DNA from: Isohypsibius dastychi
Taxonomy: Eukaryota; Tardigrada; Eutardigrada; Parachela; Isohypsibiidae
Direction of reading: 5' to 3'
NCBI GenBank assembly: GCA_034696485.1
Contig: JAQIWT010000392.1
Coordinates: 1-21,437 of the forward strand
DNA: 21,437 nucleotides
The notes under the pieces are model-generated. The model saw nothing but the letters and a program-made list of their open reading frames with translations. It ran no database searches and was not told the DNA's origin. The translations under genes were made by a program, and so were the position numbers. Of the stretch, positions 1 to 9,830 are shown in pieces (the first letter of the stretch is position 1; the number at the start of each line of letters is the position of its first letter).

Positions 1-1782
1 ATTAATCGGGAAGATGTACAAGGGTATGCTGCCAAGACGGTCTTCGAAGCACTGCAAGCACCGGCTTGTCACGAAAATATGGTTAAAGTTGGTGGATATA
101 TTCTTGGGGAATTTGGAAATTTGATAGCCGGTGATCCACGTTCAAGGTGATTTAACTAAAACTCGATATTATTAAGAAAGGAATTGACCAGTTTGTTTTT
201 GCAGCTCGCAAGTGCAGTTTGATTTGCTTTATTCAAAGTACCCATTGTGCAGCGTCGTGACTCGATGCCTTCTTCTCTCGACGTTTATGAAATTTATCAA
301 CTTATTTCCGGAAATCAGACACGTTATCCAAGATGTAAATTCTATCACGTAATGCCGCGTTTGGTTGTCTGACATCGCGTCGGTTTTTCTAGATGTTGAG
401 AAATGACACGAACATTCGAAATGCCGATGCAGAGTTACAGCAGAGAACCGTGGAATATCTGCAGTTGAGCCAGGTCGCAAGTGCCGATATATTGGCGACT
501 GTCTTGGAAGAGATGCCAGCATTCCCGGAACGATCTTCCAGCATCTTGGCTAAACTGAAAAAGAAGAAAGAAATACCAGATGAAACCGACACTCCGACAA
601 AGGAGCATCGGCCGTTACCTCAAGCCATTGTGAACAACTCTGACAATTTATCGGTCTGCATACTTGAAACAATTATGTGAAATATTTTCGACAATTTTCA
701 ATTCTGTTTGTGGATTTTCAGAGCCCTGAAAGGAACAACGGATTAAGCCATGGTATTTCAACGGATCTCCTTGGTTTAAATTCGCCAACTTCCGCCCCGA
801 ATGGAGGGTTCGGGGGCGCCTATCCTCCTTCTCAGCCAGTCAACAATGCGACTACGCTTCTGGATGTCTTCGACTCACCAACTTCCCATAGCAATGGTAT
901 CACCGGAAATCATCCAACAGCTGATGGCGGTATCCAGAGTGCCAACGAAGCAACTGTCAAGAAATTCGTTTTCAAATCATCTGGAATCATTTTTGAGAAT
1001 GAGACGATCCAGATTGGGGTGAAATCACAGTTCACTCCATCCCAGGCACTTGGCCATATTGAGTTTTATTATGGGAACAAAAGCTCTGTTGCTTTGTCCA
1101 ACTTTGCGGTGCAAGTTCGCAATGTCGAGCCTGAGAGCCTTCTCCTGCAAGCTCAGGAAATCGGACCGGTTGTTCAGACCAAAGCGCAAGTGAAGCAGGT
1201 CTTTAATTTGAAATGTGTCGCCGCATTTTCTAGTGCACCCATCGTTCTGGTGTCGTTCACGTGAGCTGACCAAAAATTTGCTAAACAAGATTCCAAAATA
1301 ATTGTTTTGGTTTGCGTTTTTTAGGGTTAGCAACCTTCCGACGGCAATCGAGCTCAGCCTACCTGTCTTCATTAATAAATTTCTTGACGGTACTACGATG
1401 GATGCTGAAACGTTTTTTGCACGCTGGAAGAAACTTTCACTTCCTGCACAAGAAGCCCAGGATCAGTTCTTCGCGAAACACCCCATGGATACTGCCTCGA
1501 CTTCGGAAAAGGTTGAAATTTTTCATTTCGTTCTGTTTGAATTGTTCTGATCTTTGTATATATCTTCAGCTGAGTAACTTTGGATTTGCTGTTCTGAAGA
1601 ACATTGATCCTAATCCGGAGAATTTTGTTGCGGCCGGAATTGTCTATACAGCTGCGTTACAGATCGGATGTTTGTTGCGCCTTGAGCCGAGACGAAATGA
1701 CAACAAGTACCGACTCACTCTTCGAACGAGTTCCGAATCAGTTTCCAAGCGTCTTCTGGCGTTATTGAAGGACGAATTTTGA
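1..1782 (+). CDS. AP2A: AP-2 complex subunit alpha (alpha-adaptin), 3' part
   Basis: Large subunit of the AP-2 adaptor, which links PIP2-rich plasma membrane and cargo to clathrin during endocytosis. Exons read as 1-146 (open at the window edge), 205-334, 393-653, 722-1260, 1325-1511 and 1570-1782, giving 491 residues to a TGA. The first residues carry the very conserved trunk stretch with [17 protein letters not shown] and [18 protein letters not shown]. The trunk ends around residue 175 in [11 protein letters not shown] short hinge rich in Ser, Pro, Gly and Asn follows (about 180-258, containing DLLGL), then the ear: beta-sandwich from about 260 and platform domain ending in [19 protein letters not shown] and LLRLEP. 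The donor closing the third exon is weak (GTCTGC at 654; a GTGAAC at 630 would also keep frame). The N-terminal half lies outside the window. The family assignment is near certain from the trunk and ear. Confidence 0.97.
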
Positions 1783-2443
1783 GGACTTCACTTCACCCGG
1801 ATACCATTCCATATAAGCTTTGACGTCACACTAGCTGACTGTGACCCTCAGACGTTATATCGGATTGACTGGATTCGAATTCTTCTTCGATAATGTTTTT
1901 GTTTCGTTTCGTATTTTGACAAGTTCTGCCGTTTTCCGCTTGACTAATTGAATTCTTCTTCTTCGGACAAAATAGCTTGATCGGTGACAGTTCAGTCAAG
2001 TCAGTTTCCACCACCTGATGGTTTCTTGTGTGGTCGATTTCACAATGTCTTTTCAGTCCTTACTAAGTTATTTATCGTTTTTTGAACCTTTTAATTTGTG
2101 TCGTGAAGTAACAATTGCTGTTCCTGGGCAAACAAATGAGTTCTGCTGAGGAAAATAAAGTCAGTCATTTGTCAACAAGGTTGGTCGCAAATGACCATGT
2201 GACCAAAAAAACTGGAAACAAGAAAAACTGAAGGTACCAGAGCAAGATCAGCGAAGATCCTCAAACGACGCAAGAGACATCCCTTAATCCCCTGAAACAA
2301 GAACGATTTTCTAACGAAGTGAGCCGAACGATTAATTAAAATTTTAATTCATTTGGTTCCCGGAAAAACAGCGAACGAATAAACGAATTTGAACTCAATT
2401 TCGATCACTAAAAGGTTATTTCACATTTCAAATATAACTCACT
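1783..2443. other. Intergenic / convergent 3' UTRs of alpha-adaptin and Tra2
   Basis: This gap separates two convergent stop codons, at 1782 (+) and 2444 (-). No exon with good splice signals or family resemblance was seen. It should hold both 3' untranslated regions. One + strand AATAAA lies at 2154-2159; another AATAAA near 2375 could also serve the + strand. A 62-codon minus-strand open frame at 1826-2014 looks like chance. Confidence 0.6.
2154..2159 (+). terminator. Candidate polyadenylation signal AATAAA for alpha-adaptin
   Basis: A perfect AATAAA sits about 370 bases after the alpha-adaptin stop. That is long for so compact a genome, so an unrecognised variant signal nearer the stop is possible. 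Confidence 0.35.
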
Positions 2444-3804
2444 TCAAGAGCGGGATTTGGATCTACGACGCCGTTCCGGAGTTCGCGAGCGTGTGCGTCT
2501 GTATGAAGTTCAGTAAAAATTGCGAATAATAGCGAAACATGATCGCACTCACCGTCGAGGAGGGGATCTGTTTCGATCTGTTAGACTAAAATCAACTCGA
2601 ATTTTCCGATCATCAAGAACCATGCCGTTGGCCCCATCACGAGCCTGAAAATCCTATTGGTAATTTTTGAAATTAGGTAAAAGTTTTGGGAGACAAACCT
2701 TTTGAGCATCTTCCATGTAAGTATAATAAATGAACCCGAATCCTCGAGATCGACCAGACTGAAATCCATCATGGTTAACCAAATCAGAACAGTACTAATG
2801 TCCAGCTCATGTCCATTACTTTATGGTCGTGTATTAACTGGATATTATCCAAAGGACCATATCGCTCAAATTCTGATCGGAGATCCTTTTCTCTCGTTCG
2901 AGTGCTCAATCCAAATACACCGACACAACGTGACGGTTTAGGGTTATCCTGAAGAAAAGACAGTTCACTGACTATGCGAGCGTTACCAATCCTTAAGGCT
3001 GATCACTCTCACCCTTTCAGAGTTCCTCCTGTTGGAACGACCAAAATCACGAGGACTGCGACTTCTTCGATGAGGCCGGCTTTCCTTCCTGTCTCCACCA
3101 TGTCTCCTACTACCATTACGTTCCCGACTTTTTGAACGGTGTCGTGAACGGCTTCTGAAGATGTGAAAATGAAGGTACAAAATCGTCTTTTTCGAACAAC
3201 TGCAACTTAGCATGCAACTTACCGACTGCGAGACACTTCCGGTGACCTAAGGGAAGGTACGAGATATTAAATATTCAATGTAACACGCTACAAAAAATGA
3301 TGTCTCATTACTTTCTTTTCGAACGCTTAGGACTGCGACTGCGACTGCGGGAACTGGCTTTGGGAGTCCGTGTTCGTCGACGACGTCTGGATTTCGGACT
3401 GACCGATCTTGAACCAAATAACAGATTACGAAAACCAATTCGATGAACAAATATTTCCTGAAGCTGAACAATAATCCTTACCGAGTAACCGGCTCTTTCA
3501 CTGTGTCTTGTTCAACGCGACGTCTGGAAGAATCACTTGTAACGGAAATCGGTGTTCCCGACCTTCCACTAGGAGAACTGGTAACGCTACGTTTTCCGAC
3601 CGCATTTGCAGTCTGATTAACAGCCGAAGAGTCAGCCACTTTCCCGTTCACCTAATTACACAAAATCTGCTAAATATTCACTAAATGAGCAAAACACCAG
3701 CAATGATCGAACACGTATCAACAAAGCTGATTTACGAAAAATCAGTGGAAGGTTTTACTTAAACCACAGATTTTGATTTCGAGAGATTCAATTACCTCAG
3801 CCAT
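2444..3804 (-). CDS. tra2: Transformer-2-like SR splicing regulator
   Basis: Nuclear RNA-binding regulator of alternative splicing. Exons, in minus-strand order: 3804-3796, 3651-3482, 3407-3312, 3246-3223, 3154-3013, 2948-2820, 2758-2699, 2644-2553, 2498-2444, giving 258 residues. The first coding exon is only nine bases (MAE). An N-terminal Ser/Arg domain (residues about 55-145) includes RSRSRSPKRSKRK and SRSRHRSKSRERNGS. A single RRM follows (about 148-230) with RNP2 CVGVFGLS at 154-161 and RNP1 RGFGFIYY at 195-202. The linker DHKSGRSRGFGF and the end of the RRM, DDRKIRVDFSL, are typical of Tra2. The C-terminal RS region is a tail of only about 20 residues (ending RRSKSRS), shorter than the vertebrate second RS domain. 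Flanking introns are phase-consistent throughout. The arrangement RS-RRM-RS separates Tra2 from ordinary SR proteins, which begin with the RRM. Confidence 0.95.
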
Positions 3805-4669
3805 TTCCGGCGCAAACCAAGAGTGAAGTTCAATAGAAAATCTTTCATCCAAAACCAAATCGACTTAAATCCGAGCGTTCAGCCGCACACCGTAATCTGC
3901 AAGGAATCAGTGGTTGTTGCCAGGGTAAACTGGTATCCCATTCCTCAACGGAAAAAATGCCTTTGCATCAACGTCTTCCGATCTGACTATTTCGAACAAG
4001 TTAAAAAACTTACCAAAACCAAGCAGTCGACTATACGTTCACATGGTGCGAGCCGAAGGTCAAATCCAAATAAAACCATCAAAACCGCTGGACTTCTTGC
4101 ACAATTTTTGGCGAAAACTGGATTTTTGACGGAAAATAAAATGTTTTGATGTTCAAGTTCAATATGTTTAATTGACTGCTTCGGTTTGGCTGTTACAATC
4201 AACGAGGATCTAACCGCTTGAAGCGAGCATGCAGACCAAACCTGGCCGAGTGAGCAATAAACAGGGATTTGATACACATTGGGTTTACACTTTACATGCG
4301 AATTCGGCAGGTTAAATTTGGCGCAACTTGGTGTTTCTCTGTCATAAGCAAAAGTAACGTGGTTTGCTTTCCATTCCGGTGCAGTTCGCTGATTTAGCTC
4401 TTGGAAGTGATTTTTGTATTTGTAGCCAAGCTCGCTGGAGAGCTGTGTCACTTGGAATTTCTTCCCGATATCTGGATTCTTGCTGGCCAGTTTTCTCTTG
4501 GTAAGTACCAATTTTGTGATGCAGGTTGTCATGTCGGTCTAGAAAATCTCCGAAGAACTGGATTTGTTTTGGTCCGTGAATATTTATGAATAGTTCTCTC
4601 CCGTTATCGTGTGGGCAGCTTGTGTTATTTTGAGTTCCTGTGTAACATTGTCCTTATTTCAGATCCAAA
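3805..4669. promoter_or_regulatory. Shared divergent promoter region between Tra2 (-) and RPL15 (+)
   Basis: The two start codons face away from each other across 865 bases. The right part seems to hold a non-coding first exon of RPL15: a strong donor (gtaagt) at 4501 and an acceptor (ttatttcag) ending at 4662, seven bases before the L15 ATG, give a 162-base 5' UTR intron. An SL-type trans-splice acceptor at 4662 is the alternative. No clear TATA box was recognised. A 181-codon minus-strand open frame (3987-4532) also lies here; see findings. Confidence 0.55.
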
Positions 4670-5468
4670 ATGGGTGCCTACAAGTACATCCAAGAAATCC
4701 ACCGACGGAAACAGTCGGAGGTTATGCGATTTTTGAAACGCGTTCGCTGCTGGCAGTATCGTCAGCTGAACGCCATCCATCGTGTTTCTCGTCCTACTCG
4801 TCCTGAGAAAGCTCGCCGTGTTGGATACAAAGCCAAACAAGGTAACTTTCGATGAGCTTGGTTGTTTTTTTTTGTAGTTCAGTTTCAGGCAGTTTTTTCC
4901 CGTTTCAGGTTACGTTATCTACAGATGCCGTGTTCGCCGTGGTACTCGCAAGCGACAAGCCCACAAGGGTCAGGTGTACGGAAAGCCTTCCAACCAGGGT
5001 ATCAACCAGCTGAAATGGCAGAGAAATCTGCAATCGAAAGCCGAGGTGAGATCAAGTATCTTCCTCTTGATTTCTTCTTGCCGTTCGCTGCTTTGGCAAA
5101 TTTGTGGAAGCGATGTCTCTGTAGTAGATGTAGAGTAGAGGTTAATTTTTCTGAATTTTTAGGAACGCGTTGGTCGTCGCTGCCCTGCTTTGAGAGTAGT
5201 GAATTCATACTGGGTTGGCCAGGATTCTACTTTCAAGTTTTACGAAATCGTTCTTGTTGATCCCCACCACAACACGATCCGTCACAATCCCGAAACCCAG
5301 TGGTTGTGCAAGCCTGTTGCAAAGCACCGAGAAATGCGCGGTCTCACTTCCGCTGGCCGCAAATCTCGTGCTCTTGGAAAGGGACACAAGTACCACAACA
5401 CCATCGGAGGATCCCGTCGTGCCGCCTGGAAACGCCATCAAAAACTCTCTCTGCTCCGCAAACGATAA
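4670..5468 (+). CDS. rpl-15: 60S ribosomal protein L15 (eL15)
   Basis: Structural protein of the large cytosolic ribosomal subunit. Three exons, 4670-4841, 4909-5045 and 5163-5468, encode exactly 204 residues, the usual length of eukaryotic L15. The protein starts [20 protein letters not shown] and contains the conserved [55 protein letters not shown] and [18 protein letters not shown] stretches; it is strongly basic. Introns of 67 and 117 bases have clean GT-AG ends. The ATG context (CCAAAATGG) is good. Identification is essentially certain. Confidence 0.99.
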
Positions 5469-6354
5469 GACCATTCTTGTTTTTCTTTCTTTATTCATCT
5501 TTGCAGTTGGGCGGTAAAACAATATACGTCAATGAAGATTCGGCTCTTGTTCGTTCTTCACAACACAACAACCGTAAAAACTGTAGGATTATTTTTCAAG
5601 AAAATGTACTGTACACACAAGCTCAGGGCATCTATCGGCCCAAAAGAGGATCAACTCGATTTTTCCTCATCGTAAAAGCAATCTTCCGCGTCATGTCGTC
5701 ATTGTAGATCCGCTTGCAAGCTTCGAAACACAGTCGATTTCTTTTTTTACAGTGTGGCTCAAAATACTTTTTCCTCCTGGCGATTTCCAAAATCTTTTCC
5801 TGTCCAAGTATTCTGCGAAAACATAAATAATGAACATGGCTATACTTTGTTCGGACGTTCTACGTTCGGAAATACTTTGAAATTGCACGTCGGGGCAAAT
5901 AAACAAACACTACGATCGACGATATCGGAAAGAATCTTGTTACCTGTTCAGTGACCGGAAAGCATCGTCCACTTGGCCATTTCGCACCAAAACAGTCCTT
6001 GCAAAGAACTGTAGATGTCTGGACATTCTGGAAGGGTAGCAAGCTTCCAAAACCGAAAGACTGAATTTTCCAATGAGAGTGCGAGGATCAAGAATTCATG
6101 ATGAGCGCTCTGCGGACGGAAGCTCCTTGCTTATTTGATTGAGTGTTGTGATTTGAATAGTGGATTCAATGGTCAAACAAGGCCGACTTTTATTCGCATC
6201 ATTGTACCCGCCTAGCCGTGAGGTACTCGCAGATGCTTACTTTTCACGATCAAGATTCAAGATTTGAATCCAAACTGCGAAAAATTATTTCCTGGCGATT
6301 CTTATCTCCCACTTCAAGATCTTAGCGAGCTGATGTAGAGGGCTCTAGTTATTT
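5469..6354. other. Intergenic region, RPL15 3' UTR and upstream of the zinc-finger gene
   Basis: I see no exon here that I can support. The left end should be the L15 3' UTR, with no AATAAA close by; AATATA at 5521-5526 is a possible variant signal. Open frames of 60-70 codons on both strands (5691-6042) overlap one another and show no recognisable sequence. Confidence 0.45.
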
Positions 6355-6646
6355 ATGGATCCCACAAGGACTTTTGACGGATCTGGTCAACACCGTCAGA
6401 AGAAGCTTCCTACTGCTGCTGTTTTGGTTCTCTGAGAATCAAATTGAGGAAGTAAGTTTCACTTTACGTTGTACGTGGAGCTGATCGATTCTTCACCTTT
6501 AATTTATGGTCATTCCAAAAAGCCTCGACATGTCCCCTTCTCTGTCTCAGTTGCAGTTTCCAGTTTGGGTACCCCGAAGTTGAAAGGGAAATCCTGAAGG
6601 TCTCTCCAGTAGTAAAGAGTTGTATGTGGCCTCTTTGTGTTTGCAG
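6355..6646 (+). promoter_or_regulatory. Likely 5' UTR exon, 26-residue uORF and 5' UTR intron of the zinc-finger gene
   Basis: A strong donor (GAGGAA|GTAAGT) at 6452 and an acceptor (tttgcag) ending at 6646 predict a 195-base intron in the 5' leader, with only 14 leader bases between acceptor and main ATG. The exon upstream contains a complete uORF, ATG at 6355 to TGA at 6433-6435 (26 codons, starting MDPTRTFDGSG), which ends before the donor. The leader and uORF are inferred from splice signals only. Confidence 0.45.
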
Positions 6647-6660
6647 GTAATCTAGCGGTC

Positions 6661-9086
6661 ATGTCAAGGACAGCGACGATGTTCTCGCCGGAGCAAGTCG
6701 ACAAGTTGATCAGCCAAGTTCCCGTTCCTGGAGCCTTGATGTTTGAGTGTCAGGTTTGCCATCACAAAACAAGAGAGCTCTGCTACGCCCGACGACATGT
6801 CAGAACTGAGCACAGCCAAGAATGTCTCAAGATGATTTCCCATGAAGTTCCGGACCAGTTATACAAGTTGGGCTCATACGCGATTGATCCCGTTCCTGTC
6901 GTCCGCCAACAGTTGAATACCCCAGTGGCCGGCTCGATGGAGAGTCCAGTTGCAAGTCAGAGTCAGTGGAGCCACGAAGAAACCAGGTGAGGAATTTTGA
7001 TTTTGAATGCACCGTTTTGCGGGACGGTTTTGACTCTACGTAGTAATACAGAATCCATCGCGTTTTCAAATGAACAACAATCCGAGCTCTCGATATACAA
7101 GTTTCTGACACTTTTATGTTTTCACTCGGTCAACTATTATATTGGTTGTGTTCATATTTCGCTTGAGTTGCGAATCGTTTTAAAAATTGGTTTGGTCTTC
7201 AGGTTTATTCTGGAGAAGAGGTTACAAATGGACTCGCGATTCCTTAACGCCAGCTCTTTGATGGTCGCTTCAGATCGACTCTGGGACGAGATTGTCATCG
7301 CTTGCTCTCGTGAATTCCCATCGACTGTCTTCACCAGAGAAATGCTCAGCCAAAGCTATGTCAAGCTCTATCTAAACTATGTCCTTCAGAAGACAACTCC
7401 GAGCGGAAACTACTTGGAACATGATCTGTTCCAGCTTTTTGCATCGCACCTGGCTCCCCAGGGTAAGCTTCAAAAAACTGTGATTCTGTGTTTTCCCACG
7501 TATGTGAAATTCAGAACCTGAACCATTGGAGACCAGCTTAAACAACGCAGAATTTTCCCCTTCCGGATCATCGGCTCTCTCACCGAGTACTTCATCGGGA
7601 TTTCAGAAAAAGAATACGAAATCGGCACGGAGAAGTAAACCACAGTCTTAATTGTTTTACCTCGAACTTAATCTTTTCTTTCGCGTAGGAAGTCTTTCTG
7701 AAAGTGATGAATCCTCCTCGTCTGAAGATCAACCTGCACAACTGGTGACGCCAACAGCGATGCAGCAGAGCCCTGAGAGCGGTAAGTTGGCGCAGCTAAC
7801 TTTTCTTTCTTCCGGTTGTGATTGTTTCTGTTGAGTAGACTTGAACCCGTTCACTGTGGACGAATCAGTGTAAGTTGGTAATGTGGATCATGATTTATGC
7901 CATTATTAATTCCGATATTGTCAAGATTCATTATCGAGGAGAGGGTGAAGGACGAAGCTCTCGTACAGCTTGGTAAACGAAATGTTCGTGGTGAAGAACG
8001 GTGGAAGAAATTGCATGCTGCCTTCATGTCACGTTTTCCGGAGTCGCGGAAAACCGTAAAACAGGTTTTTTGTCGGTACAATAATCTCTCGACTGCGTAT
8101 CGCAAGTGTCTGGACGACATTCGAAAATTTGGAGAAATTAGAGGCTGGCGGAGCAAAACCTACTATCATGCGTTTCGGCGAGCTCATCAAGCCTGCAAGA
8201 AAGCTGTTAAAAAACCGGCGATTGCTCAGCAGTCGGTAAGAAGCATCACACCAAAAGTATCCGGAAATATACACACCTCCGGTAATTACCTGTTGTACAG
8301 CCTGTGAAGTCAGTTCACTTGGCTGGTACTCGTACTCGTGATGATGTGATATGTTTATTTATGCATATATTTATCGCAACAGAAAATCCACCGGAAACTT
8401 TTCCTCTGAAACCTTCCGGAATCGAAATCTCAAATAATGATCTCTTCCAGCAGACTCACTTCGATCGAAACGTCTCTCGTAAGATACGTCAGTTGATTCC
8501 CTGCCACGTATAATATCCCCATGTTGTTCTTATTATAGCCAGCCAAAGTTTGGTTGAGGATCCATCAGATTTGGCTCGATTAGATTTTGCTCGACATGCA
8601 ATTGGCTCGATTTCATCGGAATCTGGATCGGAGTATGGTATGAGTATGGCAGTTCGCCCAAAGAGCGTCAACAGCCTTGATGAATTCTTTACTGTTGGAG
8701 GTAGATAAAACGCAAAAAGTTTTGGTAAATTGGCTCCATGCCTCCTGTTTTCAGTTCCGGTCAATGCGCCGCTGTCGCCTTCTCACAACTTCGTGGCCAG
8801 TATTCCTTCGCTGGATTCTATTCCGATGCCGGTGGATTCGGAAGATGAAGTCCTCGTCTTCCCATCGAATATCGAGTACCTGGATGAAGACATCATCATG
8901 TTGCGGGATTTCGCCGCTCGATTTCCGGGTGGTGAGATGGACAAGTTATTTCTCCGATGTGTCGTTCAAATTGATTTTCTAGTGTCCATGCAAGACATCA
9001 TTAATGCCACGACTTCTGAAACTATCGCAAAAGCTGCACAAGATCTGGAGCTGGTGTATCGCTTCCTGAAATTTGACCCGATCTAA
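6661..9086 (+). CDS. Probable DNA-binding protein: C2H2 zinc finger plus two Myb/SANT- or MADF-like repeats
   Basis: I do not recognise an orthologue. Exons: 6661-6986, 7203-7462, 7515-7634, 7689-7781, 7839-7869, 7926-8235, 8301-8325, 8383-8478, 8539-8700, 8755-9086, about 584 residues. Residues 30-51 are a C2H2 finger (C30, C33, H46, H51; spacing 2-12-4). Two related helical units follow, near 110-170 (starting FILEKRLQMD) and 278-340 (starting FIIEERVKDE). Each has a tryptophan (136, 303), then FP, Thr, Tyr, Leu and Tyr at identical spacing, in the style of trihelical DNA-binding folds. A Ser/Glu-rich acidic linker (SLSESDESSSSEDQ) separates them, and a basic stretch (CKKAVKKPA) follows the second. 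The last 110 residues are acidic then helical, possibly a protein-interaction segment. The 57-base intron 8326-8382 is uncertain: leaving it in, or using a donor at 8338, also keeps frame. A role as a transcription or chromatin factor is inference. Confidence 0.8.
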
Positions 9087-9830
9087 CTTAGCTTCGCACT
9101 AGTTTTTGGCAAGGAAAAGATTCACTCTTCACTGTCACGAATAGACTTTGTTACGTTTTAGAACATTCCTGAGTACATTCCTATGTGCATTTTAGTGTTA
9201 GCCTAATTGTTGTTTGGACCAAAGCCTTCTTCCAAAGATCGTCGCTTCAAAATGAGTGATTTCAGAGTTCTTGGGTTAGAGTTTAATAAAAATCACGTGC
9301 AGAGTTTCATGATGTAAAAAATAACAACAAATTAAAATATGAGATAGACTTTGAATAAGTTAGACTGAACACCTGCATCATGCTCATTCAACAGAGTGGA
9401 AAAGTCTGCAAAATGTTACTTTGTTCTTGACCGAAATTCGAAATCCAACTTGCGTTGTCAGAATAAGGCTTTTATTTCTGTGTGTGTTATTGGTCAAAGT
9501 CGAGAACCATATCCAGAGAACAAAAGTGCGATATGATATGGAGAAAGATCACCCAGTTAGTACTGCATGTATATTTTGGAAGAGCTCTCTAGCTTCGCGG
9601 GAACAGCAACTGTTAGCAATGCGAACACATTGTACATCAATTCATAATCCGCAGATAAAACAGCAATTTGTTACAACATCGGGAGCGATAAGACTAAAAG
9701 AAATATCTAGAGATTCGGATATAAGACGAAAAGGTCATGGCAAACAAAAACGCTGTCCGGGACAACGGTGTTGAGACGTGAAATGAAAGTACACTGTATA
9801 TTAGAAAGCAACTGAGTTACAAGTGCTGAT
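9087..9830. other. Convergent 3' UTRs of the zinc-finger gene and RIPOR
   Basis: This gap lies between two convergent stop codons. The left half holds the zinc-finger gene's 3' UTR with AATAAA at 9285-9290. The right half should hold the RIPOR 3' UTR; the nearest minus-strand AATAAA (TTTATT on +) is around 9471-9476, some 355 bases past the RIPOR stop. A 117-codon + frame at 9421-9774 has no clear ATG at its start, no splice support and no recognisable sequence. Confidence 0.5.
9285..9290 (+). terminator. Polyadenylation signal AATAAA of the zinc-finger gene
   Basis: A perfect AATAAA lies about 200 bases after the TAA at 9084-9086, a normal distance for a 3' UTR in this gene-dense region. 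Confidence 0.6.

Noticed and set aside
2983-3213. 76-residue Arg/Ser-rich open frame as a stand-alone gene.
   Set aside because: It is one internal RS-domain exon of the Tra2 gene with intron sequence read through on both sides.
5046-5162. RPL15 intron as a possible snoRNA host.
   Set aside because: No paired C and D boxes and no H/ACA-like hairpins could be recognised by eye in its 117 bases.
5691-6042. Overlapping 60-71 codon frames on both strands downstream of RPL15.
   Set aside because: Mutually overlapping, short, unsupported by splice sites and without family resemblance.
6099-6105. ATGATGA resembling a C box of a C/D snoRNA.
   Set aside because: No CTGA D box or terminal stem at the expected distance.
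9421-9774. 117-codon + strand open frame between convergent genes.
   Set aside because: It has no convincing start, no splice signals, no recognisable sequence, and sits where two 3' UTRs are expected.
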